The notes: generated from the letters alone by a model not told the origin. A stretch of DNA of 40,264 bases from DASQEH01 sp038239485 (GCA_038239485.1 JBBSET010000036.1:1-40264), one strand, 5' to 3'. Shown: positions 7,928 through 23,098, counted from the first letter of the stretch. Translations and numbers: made by a program.

Positions 7928-9657
7928 GCCGCCTCCTCCTCGCTGAGCTGCGAGAGCACGATCTCTCGATAGGTCGGGCAACCGGCCATCAGCTCATCGT
8001 GGGTTCCGGTGCCGACGACGCGGCCTTCCTCCAAGACGATGATCCGCTCGGCGCTGCGGATGGTGCTCACCCGCTGCGCGACGATGACGACGGCCGACTC
8101 CGACGTGACCTGTCGCAACGAACGCCTGAGCGCCGCGTCGGTCGCATAGTCGAGCGCCGAGAACGAGTCGTCGAACAGGTAGATCTGGGGCTGCTTCACC
8201 ACGGCACGCGCGATCGCCAGCCGCTGGCGCTGGCCGCCGGACACGTTCGTCCCGCCCTGGGCGATGGGCGCGTCCAGCTGCCCCGGCATCGCCTCCACGA
8301 ACTCTCGGGCTTGCGCGATCTCGAGGGCGTCCCAGAGCTCTGCGTCGTCGGCGTCGGGCCTGCCGTACCGCAGGTTGGTCGCGACGGTGCCGCTGAACAG
8401 GTACGGTCGCTGCGGCACCAGGCCGATCGCGGCCCAGACGTCGTCCGGCCGCCGTCGCCGGATGTCATCGCCGTCGAGGCGTACCTCACCGCCGGTCACG
8501 TCGAACAGGCGCGGGATCAGGCTCAGCAGGGTGCTCTTGCCGCTGCCGGTCGAGCCGATGATGCCAGTGGTCTCTCCGGGCCGGGCCACCAGGTCCACGT
8601 CGTGGAGTACCGGGTGTTCCGCGCCGGGGTAGGAGAAGCTCGCCCGGTCGATGTCCACGACACCGTGCCGGACGGGTTCGCGTAGCGGGTCAGAGGGTGC
8701 AACGACGCTCGGCTCGGTGTCGAGCACCTCGGTGATCCGCTCGGCGGACACCTCGGCGCGAGGGAAGAGCATGAACATGAAGGTCGCCATCATCACCGCC
8801 ATCAGGATCTGGATCAGATAGCTCTGGAAGGCGGTGAGCGTGCCCACCTGGAGGTCGCCGCTGGCGATGCGGTGGCCGCCGAACCAGGTCGCCGCGACGA
8901 CCGAGACGTTCATGACGAGCATGACGAGCGGGAAGAACATCGACATCAGCCTGCCGACGGCGATGGCCGCAGTCATGTTGTCGTTGTTGGCGTCGGCGAA
9001 CCGGTCGGCCTCGTACCCCTCCTTCACGAAGGCGCGGATGACGCGGATACCCATGATCTGCTCACGGAAGACGCGGTTGATGGTGTCGATCCGGGTCTGC
9101 ATGACCCGGAACAGTGGCCGCATCTCGCGAACGATGAGGCCGACCCCGAGCGCGAGCGTCGGGACCACGATCACCAGTAGCCAGGACAGCTTCAGGTCCT
9201 GGCGCAGCGCCAACACGATGCCGCCGACACACATGATCGGGGCTGCGATCATGAAGGTGAAGGTCATGAACACCAGCATCTGCACCTGCTGGACGTCGTT
9301 GGTGCTCCGGGTGATGAGCGTCGGCGCGCCGAACTGCGCCACCTCCCTGGCCGCGAACGTCTCCACCTTCGCGAAGACCGCTGCGCGGAGGTCGCGACCC
9401 AGCGCCATCGCCGTCCGGGCGCCGTAGTAGACCGCCGCGATCGCGCATACCACCTGGACGACTGTGACCACCAGCATGATCGCGCCGGTGTGAAGGATGT
9501 AGCCGGTGTCGCCCGTGACGACGCCCTTGTCGATGATGTCGGCGTTGAGCCCGGGCAGGTAAAGATTCGCCAGCGTCTGGATGAACTGCAGAACGACCAC
9601 CAGCGTGATCGGGCCCTTGTAGGGCCTGAGGTGGGTGCGTAGCAAGGCGACAAGCAT
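7924..9657 (-). CDS. ABC exporter half-transporter, degenerate-site subunit
   Basis: Partner half-transporter of about 577 residues: a six-helix membrane domain, then an ATPase domain with Walker A GSTGSGKST, signature VSGGQRQR and Walker B IYLFDDSFSALD. The catalytic Glu after Walker B is Asp and the H-loop His is Gln (VAQRVSTI), the changes known from degenerate nucleotide sites of heterodimeric exporters such as TM287/288. The ATG at 9657 follows GGAGCGCC and is preferred over an upstream GTG at 9696. A weak -10 (TAGTCT, 9686-9681) lies upstream. It overlaps the next subunit by four bases. Confidence 0.92.
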   Translation of the reverse strand: MLVALLRTHLRPYKGPITLVVVLQFIQTLANLYLPGLNADIIDKGVVTGDTGYILHTGAIMLVVTVVQVVCAIAAVYYGARTAMALGRDLRAAVFAKVETFAAREVAQFGAPTLITRSTNDVQQVQMLVFMTFTFMIAAPIMCVGGIVLALRQDLKLSWLLVIVVPTLALGVGLIVREMRPLFRVMQTRIDTINRVFREQIMGIRVIRAFVKEGYEADRFADANNDNMTAAIAVGRLMSMFFPLVMLVMNVSVVAATWFGGHRIASGDLQVGTLTAFQSYLIQILMAVMMATFMFMLFPRAEVSAERITEVLDTEPSVVAPSDPLREPVRHGVVDIDRASFSYPGAEHPVLHDVDLVARPGETTGIIGSTGSGKSTLLSLIPRLFDVTGGEVRLDGDDIRRRRPDDVWAAIGLVPQRPYLFSGTVATNLRYGRPDADDAELWDALEIAQAREFVEAMPGQLDAPIAQGGTNVSGGQRQRLAIARAVVKQPQIYLFDDSFSALDYATDAALRRSLRQVTSESAVVIVAQRVSTIRSAERIIVLEEGRVVGTGTHDELMAGCPTYREIVLSQLSEEEAA

Positions 9658-9881
9658 GGCGCTCCGAAACGTGCGGCGAGAGACTATCCCTGGCACCAGT
9701 CGACGTTACTTGGCGATCAGCGCGGGGACCACTGACATCGTCGTCTGTAGGAGGTCCCTCTCGGTCGCTCCCATGTTCTCGCAGCGGCGAGTAGATGCTG
9801 GTCAGCTTCTCACGGCCGACCGCCCGCACATGGGTGCTCGAACTCGCACTGAACGGCATCTCTCGGTGACCACGTGCGAAA
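9658..9881. other. Gap between ABC operon and tuf terminator
   Basis: I see no gene in these 224 bases on either strand. They contain the ribosome binding site and a possible TAGTCT -10 element for the ABC operon near the 9658 end. Confidence 0.6.
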
Positions 9882-9909
9882 GCCCCGCTCCGCGACTGCG
9901 GAACGGGGC
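9882..9909 (-). terminator. tuf transcription terminator
   Basis: A 12-base stem with one mismatch (gccccgctccgc / gcggaacggggc) closes a GACT loop, 36 bases after the tuf stop. A short T run (TTTCGC) follows on the minus strand. It probably ends the str operon transcript. Confidence 0.8.
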
Positions 9910-9945
9910 CTCGCACAGGTGAGCACCGTCAGGCGATGCGTCGAC

Positions 9946-11139
<1,194 letters not shown>

Positions 11140-11197
11140 TTGGACTTCCTCCTAGATGAGAATCTTGCGACTCGTTACGTGTGTGCCGGGCGGTACT

Positions 11198-13300
<2,103 letters not shown>

Positions 13301-13433
13301 GGTTGGCGCTTCCCTCACGTCTTTGGAGAATGGGTGGGTGTGTGCTGAGCAGCACGCTCTAGACAACGCTCCGGATACCCGTAATATGCCGAGTCAGCCG
13401 TCTGTCCGCCGCGCCGCGCAGAACCCCCGATGG
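13301..13433 (-). other. rpsG-fusA intergenic region
   Basis: 133 bases separate rpsG from fusA, more than elsewhere in this operon. A small hairpin (GTGCT GAGC AGCAC, about 13338-13351) lies shortly before fusA. No clear internal promoter could be read. Confidence 0.4.
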
Positions 13434-13904
13434 CTACCAGCGGTAGTGGGCGAACGCCTTGTTCGAATCCGCCATCTTGTGGGTGTCCTCGCGGCGCTTG
13501 ACTGCTGCGCCAAGGCCGTTGGACGCGTCCAGAAGCTCGTTCATCAGCCGCTCGGACATCGTCTTCTCGCGACGCGCCTGCGAGTACTGCACCAGCCAAC
13601 GAAGAGCCAACGTCGTCGAACGAGGTCCCTTGACCTCGATCGGCACCTGGTATGTCGCGCCACCGACACGGCGGCTCTTGACCTCCAGCGAGGGCTTCAC
13701 GTTGTCGAGCGCACGCTTGAGCGTCACGACGGGGTCGGTGCCGCTCTTGTTGCGGCAGCCTTCGAGCGCGGTGTGGACGATCCGCTCGGCGACCTGCTTC
13801 TTGCCGTCGACGAGCACCTTGTTGATGAGCTGGGTCACCAACGGGCTGCCGTACACAGGGTCGATCTCGATCGGCCGCCGCGGGGCGGGTCCCTTGCGTG
13901 GCAT
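13434..13904 (-). CDS. rpsG: 30S ribosomal protein S7
   Basis: S7, 156 residues, full length. It nucleates assembly of the small-subunit head and touches the E site. It begins MPRKGPAPRRPIEIDPVYGS and contains QVPIEVKGPRSTTLALRWL and the C-terminal helix ending NKAFAHYRW. Its ATG shares one base with the rpsL stop (TAATG), so the two are coupled. Confidence 0.98.
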   Translation of the reverse strand: MPRKGPAPRRPIEIDPVYGSPLVTQLINKVLVDGKKQVAERIVHTALEGCRNKSGTDPVVTLKRALDNVKPSLEVKSRRVGGATYQVPIEVKGPRSTTLALRWLVQYSQARREKTMSERLMNELLDASNGLGAAVKRREDTHKMADSNKAFAHYRW

Positions 13905-14278
13905 TACTTCTTCTCCTTCTTCGCGCCGTAGCGGCTGCGAGCCTGCTTGCGGTTCTTGACACCCTGGGTGTCGAGCGAGCCGCGGATGATCTTGTACCGG
14001 ACACCGGGAAGGTCCTTCACGCGGCCGCCGCGAACGAGCACGATCGAGTGCTCCTGCAGGTTGTGTCCGACGCCGGGGATGTAGGCCGTCACCTCGATAC
14101 CGCTGGTAAGTCTCACCCGGGCGACCTTGCGCAGGGCGGAGTTCGGCTTCTTCGGCGTGGTCGTGTAGACGCGTGTGCAGACGCCGCGTCGCTGAGGGGA
14201 TCCCTTCAGCGCGGGAGTCTTGGTCTTCGACACCTTGTCCTGGCGACCCTTGCGGACCAGCTGCTGGATGGTGGGCAC
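13904..14278 (-). CDS. rpsL: 30S ribosomal protein S12
   Basis: S12 of the decoding centre, 124 residues. The streptomycin-related loops are intact: TTTPKKPNSALRK near 39-51, and DLPGVRYKIIRG near 89-100, with the usual lysines. The start is GTG (VPTIQQLVRKGRQDK) preceded by AGGAAAGAG. It is the first gene of the str operon; the promoter lies about 180 bases upstream. Confidence 0.98.
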   Translation of the reverse strand: MPTIQQLVRKGRQDKVSKTKTPALKGSPQRRGVCTRVYTTTPKKPNSALRKVARVRLTSGIEVTAYIPGVGHNLQEHSIVLVRGGRVKDLPGVRYKIIRGSLDTQGVKNRKQARSRYGAKKEKK

Positions 14279-14426
14279 CGCGTCGTTCTCTTTCCTGTTG
14301 ATATCTGCGTACGGCGCTGGCGTGCCGCGCTTGGGGAACGCTGCAGTACGGGGCGCCGATCTCGAGGCTTGCACAAGTCCGCGTGACGTCTCGGGGACGG
14401 ACGACGAACCATGGGCACACAAGAAG

Positions 14427-14444
14427 GCCTGGATCGATCCAGGC
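14427..14444. promoter_or_regulatory. Perfect palindrome at the start of the rpsL transcript
   Basis: The 18 bases gcctggatcgatccaggc are a perfect palindrome. They begin about 11 bases downstream of the rpsL -10 box, thus roughly +4 to +21 of the predicted mRNA. As DNA it could be an operator. As RNA it folds into a 7-bp stem with a UCGA loop at the extreme 5' end, which could stabilise or regulate the transcript. Confidence 0.75.
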
Positions 14445-14454
14445 ACAGTTATCA

Positions 14455-14483
14455 AGGTTACCGGGTGGTCCTGGCAGGGTCAA
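14455..14483 (-). promoter_or_regulatory. rpsL (str operon) promoter
   Basis: On the minus strand TTGACC (14483-14478) and TAACCT (14460-14455) are separated by exactly 17 bases, an excellent match to actinobacterial housekeeping promoters. The predicted start is near 14448, giving a leader of about 170 nt before rpsL. Confidence 0.85.
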
Positions 14484-14514
14484 AACGAGTTGTTGCCCTC
14501 GCGGTGCACGAGGG

Positions 14515-15036
14515 TCAGGCTGTCGGACCTTGCTCCCGGACGGCCTGGACATTCTCCATCGCCGAGCGCAGGTCGCTCAGCCATTCGTCGCTGTGCTGGC
14601 CGACCAGTCGAACGCACCAGCTCAGCGCATCCGCACGGGAGCGGGCGACGCCGGACTCGACCAGGGTGTCCAGCACCTGGCGCTGGGGCTGGCGAAGCCG
14701 GGTCATGACCGGAACCGCGAGGTGGGTGAACAGCGCCGCGCGGTCGCCCACCGTCGCGCCCCACGAGACCTTACGCTCGAAGCGGTGCTGGGCTTCGCCG
14801 GCGATCGTCATCCGCGCCTCGCGGGTGTCCTCGCGCCATCCGGAGATCCGGCCGGCGGCCGCCTCGGCCTTCGCCTCGTCGGTTGCCTCGGCTCCCATCT
14901 CGACCGGGGCGATATGGAGGCGGACCGTGATCTCCTCACGGTCGATGGTGATGTCGGCGGACTCGGTGGTCCACTCGGCGGGGAGGCGGCCGGTGAACCA
15001 GGCCCTGATGTCAGCGTCAGAAGAAGTAGTTGTCAT
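14515..15036 (-). CDS. Conserved-looking protein of unknown function
   Basis: A soluble protein of about 173 residues with no signal peptide. The first 60 residues look like beta strands (ADITIDREEITVRLHIAPV). The middle is charged, and the C-terminal third is helical with VLDTLVESGVARSRADALSW followed by CVRLVGQH. That stretch has the feel of a small dimerisation or ribbon-helix-helix-like element, which is only an impression. ATG at 15036 is preferred over an upstream TTG at 15042. It lies alone between the rpoC terminator and the rpsL promoter. A -10 box seven bases upstream suggests a leaderless mRNA. I cannot name a function. Confidence 0.75.
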   Translation of the reverse strand: MTTTSSDADIRAWFTGRLPAEWTTESADITIDREEITVRLHIAPVEMGAEATDEAKAEAAAGRISGWREDTREARMTIAGEAQHRFERKVSWGATVGDRAALFTHLAVPVMTRLRQPQRQVLDTLVESGVARSRADALSWCVRLVGQHSDEWLSDLRSAMENVQAVREQGPTA

Positions 15037-15042
15037 ACCCAA

Positions 15043-15070
15043 AGATTACATGATTACTTCATTTCAACAA
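15043..15070 (-). promoter_or_regulatory. Promoter of the gene at 14515, leaderless
   Basis: TAATCT (15048-15043) lies 6 bases before the ATG, and TTGTTG (15070-15065) is 16 bases further upstream. TTGAAA at 15067-15062 is an alternative -35 with a shorter spacer. Transcription would begin at or next to the A of the start codon; no ribosome binding site is visible. The short word GTAATC occurs twice here. Confidence 0.6.
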
Positions 15071-15201
15071 GGCCACGCGACCTCCTGCCTGTGGCTGTGG
15101 TGGACCACCACCCCGGCCGGCTGCGGGGCCAGCATCGTGACACCGGCGAGATCAGCACGAGCGGCGGGAGGTCGGCATGGCCGAGGCCCCCTGGGAAAGG
15201 A

Positions 15202-15238
15202 GCGAGGCCGGCCACCCGAAGTGGGTAGCCGGCCTCGC
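15202..15238 (-). terminator. rpoBC transcription terminator
   Basis: Perfect 11-base arms (gcgaggccggc at 15202-15212 and gccggcctcgc at 15228-15238) enclose a further short stem ACCC/GGGT. On the minus strand TCCTTTCCC follows. It lies 31 bases after the rpoC stop and is a strong intrinsic terminator. Confidence 0.88.
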
Positions 15239-15269
15239 CCGATGATTCAACCCTGGTGCAGCCTCGACG

Positions 15270-19145
<3,876 letters not shown>

Positions 19146-19236
19146 GACACGTCCTTTATCTATTTTTGTGGTTGTTTCTGGTTCGGGCCATCGCTGACCC
19201 GGTTGCCCCACCAGCACGCTGGCTTCGGCGGAGCGG

Positions 19237-19273
19237 GAGGGTGTGACGCGGAACTCGCCCGCGTCACACCCTC
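19237..19273 (-). promoter_or_regulatory. Strong hairpin between rpoB and rpoC
   Basis: Perfect 14-base arms (gagggtgtgacgcg at 19237-19250, cgcgtcacaccctc at 19260-19273) enclose a 9-base loop. It starts 12 bases after the rpoB stop. No T run follows, so simple termination is unlikely; an RNase processing site or partial attenuator is more plausible. Confidence 0.8.
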
Positions 19274-19284
19274 TCGCCGTCTGC

Positions 19285-22200
19285 TCAGACTTCCTCGACC
19301 GAGCTGATGCCCTCGTTGGGGCGCCTCGCCAAGTCGATCCCGAGCTCCTCAGCTGCTCGGAACACGTCCTCGTCGGTGTCTCGCATATCCATCGCGACGC
19401 CGTCGCTGGACAGCACCTCGACATTCAGACAGAGCGACTGCATCTCCTTGACGAGCACCTTGAACGACTCAGGGATGCCCGGCTCCGGGATGTTCTCGCC
19501 CTTCACGATGGCCTCGTAGACCTTCACACGGCCGAGGACGTCGTCGGACTTGATCGTCAGCAGCTCCTGCAGTGCATAGGCGGCACCGTAGGCCTCGAGC
19601 GCCCACACCTCCATCTCACCGAAGCGCTGACCACCGAACTGCGCCTTACCACCCAGCGGCTGCTGGGTGATCATCGAGTACGGCCCGGTCGAACGGGCGT
19701 GGATCTTGTCATCGACCAGGTGGTTGAGCTTGATGATGTAGGTGTACCCGACGGCGACCGGCTCGGGGAAAGGCTCGCCGGTACGGCCGTCGAACAGCCG
19801 CGCCTTGCCGTCACCCTTGACCAGTCGCTCACCGTCGCGGTTGGGCAACGTGGCAGCGAGCAGGCCGGAGATCTCGTCCTCGCGGGCACCGTCGAACACC
19901 GGGGTGGCGACGTTGGTGTCCGGCACGCCCTGGCTGACGCCGATGCTCGCGAGGCGCTGCTTCCACTCGGCGTCGTCACCCTCGACCTGCCAGCCCGTCT
20001 TCGCGACCCACCCGAGGTGGGTCTCGAGGATCTGGCCGATGTTCATCCGGCCGGGCACGCCGAGCGGGTTGAGGATGATGTCGACGGCCGTACCGTCCTC
20101 GAGGAACGGCATGTCCTCAGCCGGCAGGATCTTCGAGATGACGCCCTTGTTGCCGTGGCGTCCGGCGAGCTTGTCGCCGTCGGAGATCTTGCGCTTCTGA
20201 GCGACGTAGACCCGGATCAGCTGGTTCACGCCGGGGGGCAGCTCGTCGTCCTCTTCGCGGTCGAACACCCGGACGCCGATGACGATGCCGCTCTCGCCGT
20301 GCTTCACCTTGAGCGAGGTGTCGCGCACCTCGCGCGCCTTCTCACCGAAGATCGCGCGAAGCAGCCGCTCCTCCGGCGTCAGCTCGGTCTCGCCCTTGGG
20401 CGTGACCTTGCCGACCAGGATGTCGCCAGGTACGACCTCGGCGCCGATACGGATGATGCCGCGCTCGTCGAGGTCGGCCAACATCTCGTCGGAGACGTTC
20501 GGGATGTCCCGGGTGATCTCCTCTGGGCCAAGCTTGGTGTCGCGGGCGTCGACCTCGTGCTCCTCGATGTGGATCGAGGTGAGGACGTCCTCCTGCACCA
20601 GACGCTGGCTCAAGATGATCGCGTCCTCGTAGTTGTGACCCTCCCACGGCATGTACGCGACCAGCAGGTTACGACCGAGTGCCATCTCGGCCTTGTCGGT
20701 GCTCGGCCCGTCGGCGATAGGTGCGCCCTTCTCGAGTCGGTCACCCTCGGCGACGGTCGGCCGCTGGTTGACGCAGGTGCCCTGGTTGGAGCGTCGGAAC
20801 TTGGCGAGACGGTAGGTCTCATAGTGCCCGTCGTCCTCCATCATCTCGACGTAGTCCGCAGACACGTCCGTGACGACTCCAGCGGCCTTGGCCACCACGA
20901 CGTCACCGGCGTCGACGGCTGCCCGGTACTCCATGCCGGTGCCGACGAGCGGCGCTTCCGCACGGATCAGCGGGACCGCCTGGCGCTGCATGTTCGAGCC
21001 CATCAGCGCCCGGTTGGCGTCGTCGTGCTCGAGGAACGGGATCAGCGCCGTGGCAACGGACACCATCTGTCGAGGGGACACGTCCATGTAGTCGACGTCG
21101 CTGCCGAGGATGTAGTCGACCTCGCCGCGACGCTCACGAACGAGCACCCTCTCCTCCGCGAAGGTGAAGTCGACCGTCAGCGGAGCATTCGCCTGAGCGA
21201 TGACGACGCGGTCCTCCTCGTCGGCGGTCAGGTAGTCGATCCGCTCGGTCACGACACCGTCGACGACCTTGCGATAGGGCGTCTCCACGAAGCCGTACGC
21301 GTTGACGCGTCCGTAGGTCGCGAGCGAACCGATCAGGCCGATGTTGGGGCCCTCAGGGGTCTCGATCGGGCACATCCGACCGTAGTGCGAGACGTGGACG
21401 TCTCGTACCTCGAAGCCTGCCCGCTCTCGCGAGAGGCCACCGGGCCCGAGCGCCGACAGCCGACGCTTGTGCGTCAGGCCCGCGAGCGGGTTGATCTGGT
21501 CCATGAACTGGCTCAGCTGCGAGGTGCCGAAGAACTCCTTCAGCGCCGCGACGACGGGCCGGATGTTGATCAGCGTCTGCGGCGTGATCGCCTCGACGTC
21601 CTGGGTGGTCATCCGCTCCCGGACGACCCGCTCCATCCGGGCCAGCCCGGTGCGGAGCTGGTTCTGGATCAGCTCGCCGACCGTGCGCAGGCGACGGTTG
21701 CCGAAGTGGTCGATGTCGTCAGACTCGACGACCATCGTGCCATGCGGGGCCTGCATCTCGGCGCGGCCGTCGTGCAGGGCGACGATGTAGCGGATCGCCG
21801 CCACGATGTCGTCGACGGTGAGCGTCTGCTGGTCGAAGGCCTCCTCCTGGCCGAGCTTCTTGTTGATCTTGTAGCGACCCACCTTGGCCAGGTCGTAGCG
21901 CTTGGGGTTGAAGTAGTAGTTGTTGAGCAGCGTCTGCGCGGCCTCGCGCGTCGGCGGCTCGCCCGGGCGGAGCTTGCGGTAGATGTCGAGCAGGGCGTCG
22001 TCCTGGCCGGAGGTGTGGTCCTTCTCGAGCGTGAGCCGGATGGACTCGAACTCGCCGAACTCCTCGAGGATCTGTGCCTCGGTCCAGCCGAGCGCCTTCA
22101 GCAGCACGGTGACGTTCTGCTTGCGCTTGCGGTCGAGGCGTACGCCGACCATGTCGCGCTTGTCGATCTCGAACTCGAGCCAGGCGCCGCGCGACGGGAT

Positions 22201-22782
22201 CATCTTCGCGGTGAAGACGTCCTTGTCGGAGGTCTTGTCGATGCTGCGCTCGAAGTACACCCCTGGGGAGCGCACCAGCTGCGACACGACGACACGCTCG
22301 GTGCCGTTGACGATGAACGTGCCCTTGTCGGTCATCAGGGGGAAGTCACCCATGAAGACCGTCTGACTCTTGATCTCACCGGTCTCGTTGTTCATGAACT
22401 CTGCGGTCACGAACAGCGGAGCGGCGTAGGTGAAGTCGCGCTCCTTGCACTCCTCGACGGTGTTCTTCGGAGGCTCGAAGCGGTGGTCGCGGAACGAGAG
22501 GCTCATCGTCCCCGAGAAGTCCTCGATCGGGGAGATCTCCTCGAAGATCTCCTCCAGACCGGACTTGCGGGAGACGTCCTCACGTCCCTCGGACCGGGCT
22601 GCTTCAGCGCGGGTGACCCATTCGTCGTTGCCCACGAGCCAGTCGAAGCTGGTGGCCTGGAGAGCAAGCAGATCCGGAACCTCGAGGGGCTCTGCGATCT
22701 TGGCGAATGACACTCGCCCGGTGAGTTCTGTGTTGGTGGGGCGGTTGGCGGTTGTGTTGCTGGCGTTGCGCGAGGCGGCCAA
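19285..22782 (-). CDS. rpoB: RNA polymerase beta subunit
   Basis: The beta subunit, 1165 residues. It contains the rifampicin pocket GTSQLSQFMDQINPLAG then LTHKRRLSALGPGGLSRERA, the HYGRMCPIETPEGPNIGLIG segment, the GRHGNKGV motif and the C-terminal GGKAQFGGQRFGEMEVWALE. The start is TTG (giving MAASRNASNTTANRP) with GGAAGGA upstream; a TTG at this point is, as I recall, usual in related rpoB genes. In the rifampicin region, positions equivalent to E. coli 518 and 522 are Ile and Ala rather than the common Asn and Ser. Confidence 0.98.
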   Translation of the reverse strand: MAASRNASNTTANRPTNTELTGRVSFAKIAEPLEVPDLLALQATSFDWLVGNDEWVTRAEAARSEGREDVSRKSGLEEIFEEISPIEDFSGTMSLSFRDHRFEPPKNTVEECKERDFTYAAPLFVTAEFMNNETGEIKSQTVFMGDFPLMTDKGTFIVNGTERVVVSQLVRSPGVYFERSIDKTSDKDVFTAKMIPSRGAWLEFEIDKRDMVGVRLDRKRKQNVTVLLKALGWTEAQILEEFGEFESIRLTLEKDHTSGQDDALLDIYRKLRPGEPPTREAAQTLLNNYYFNPKRYDLAKVGRYKINKKLGQEEAFDQQTLTVDDIVAAIRYIVALHDGRAEMQAPHGTMVVESDDIDHFGNRRLRTVGELIQNQLRTGLARMERVVRERMTTQDVEAITPQTLINIRPVVAALKEFFGTSQLSQFMDQINPLAGLTHKRRLSALGPGGLSRERAGFEVRDVHVSHYGRMCPIETPEGPNIGLIGSLATYGRVNAYGFVETPYRKVVDGVVTERIDYLTADEEDRVVIAQANAPLTVDFTFAEERVLVRERRGEVDYILGSDVDYMDVSPRQMVSVATALIPFLEHDDANRALMGSNMQRQAVPLIRAEAPLVGTGMEYRAAVDAGDVVVAKAAGVVTDVSADYVEMMEDDGHYETYRLAKFRRSNQGTCVNQRPTVAEGDRLEKGAPIADGPSTDKAEMALGRNLLVAYMPWEGHNYEDAIILSQRLVQEDVLTSIHIEEHEVDARDTKLGPEEITRDIPNVSDEMLADLDERGIIRIGAEVVPGDILVGKVTPKGETELTPEERLLRAIFGEKAREVRDTSLKVKHGESGIVIGVRVFDREEDDELPPGVNQLIRVYVAQKRKISDGDKLAGRHGNKGVISKILPAEDMPFLEDGTAVDIILNPLGVPGRMNIGQILETHLGWVAKTGWQVEGDDAEWKQRLASIGVSQGVPDTNVATPVFDGAREDEISGLLAATLPNRDGERLVKGDGKARLFDGRTGEPFPEPVAVGYTYIIKLNHLVDDKIHARSTGPYSMITQQPLGGKAQFGGQRFGEMEVWALEAYGAAYALQELLTIKSDDVLGRVKVYEAIVKGENIPEPGIPESFKVLVKEMQSLCLNVEVLSSDGVAMDMRDTDEDVFRAAEELGIDLARRPNEGISSVEEV

Positions 22783-22879
22783 GAGTGGTCCTTCCGAAGG
22801 CTCGCGGACTCATCCCAATACGCATGCCAAAGTCACCCGGAAACCGGGTCGAAGGGAGCGGGAGGCAGCGCAATAGAGC

Positions 22880-22908
22880 AGTTTACCCCTCCGGGGGACT
22901 GCTGTCCA
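22880..22908 (-). promoter_or_regulatory. rpoB promoter, proximal
   Basis: TGGACA (22908-22903) and TAAACT (22885-22880) are spaced by 17 bases on the minus strand. The predicted start is near 22873, about 90 bases before the rpoB TTG. Confidence 0.6.
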
Positions 22909-22965
22909 GTCCTGGAGCACAGTGGCACAGCGCTCAACCTAGGACTGCGAGCGGAACTGACGCTG

Positions 22966-22995
22966 AGCATGCCCCACGTCTGGCGACGTAGTCAA
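22966..22995 (-). promoter_or_regulatory. rpoB promoter, distal
   Basis: TTGACT (22995-22990) and CATGCT (22971-22966) are spaced by 18 bases on the minus strand. The -35 is near consensus. The predicted start is near 22959. Confidence 0.6.
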
Positions 22996-23064
22996 GCGCA
23001 ACCGCCGAATTGATGGCAAAACTTCTGGACAAAGCGTAACGAAAGCGCCACGGCGGGTACGCCA

Positions 23065-23098
23065 AGGGCGACCGCGCCGGACTCAGCGCGATCGCCCT
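23065..23098 (-). terminator. rplL-rpoB attenuator hairpin
   Basis: Arms agggcgaccgcgc (23065-23077) and gcgcgatcgccct (23086-23098) pair over 13 bases with one mismatch and an 8-base loop, 31 bases after the rplL stop. There is no real T run, so partial termination (attenuation), as known between rplL and rpoB in E. coli, or processing is the better reading. Confidence 0.6.

Noticed and set aside
7928..7981. Longer start for the second ABC subunit
   Set aside because: It would overlap the upstream ABC gene by 58 bases; the GTG at 7927 has a strong ribosome binding site and the usual four-base overlap.
13301..13433. An internal promoter before fusA
   Set aside because: Several AT-rich words (CATATT, TATCCG) exist but none has a well-spaced -35.
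21454..21519. Calling the strain rifampicin resistant
   Set aside because: The unusual residues may be normal for the lineage; sequence alone cannot show resistance.
19243..22710. A 1155-codon open frame on the plus strand opposite rpoB
   Set aside because: It mirrors rpoB in a high-GC gene, where the antisense frame is often open. Its translation is rich in Asp, Val, Leu, Gly and Arg and shows no domain motif.
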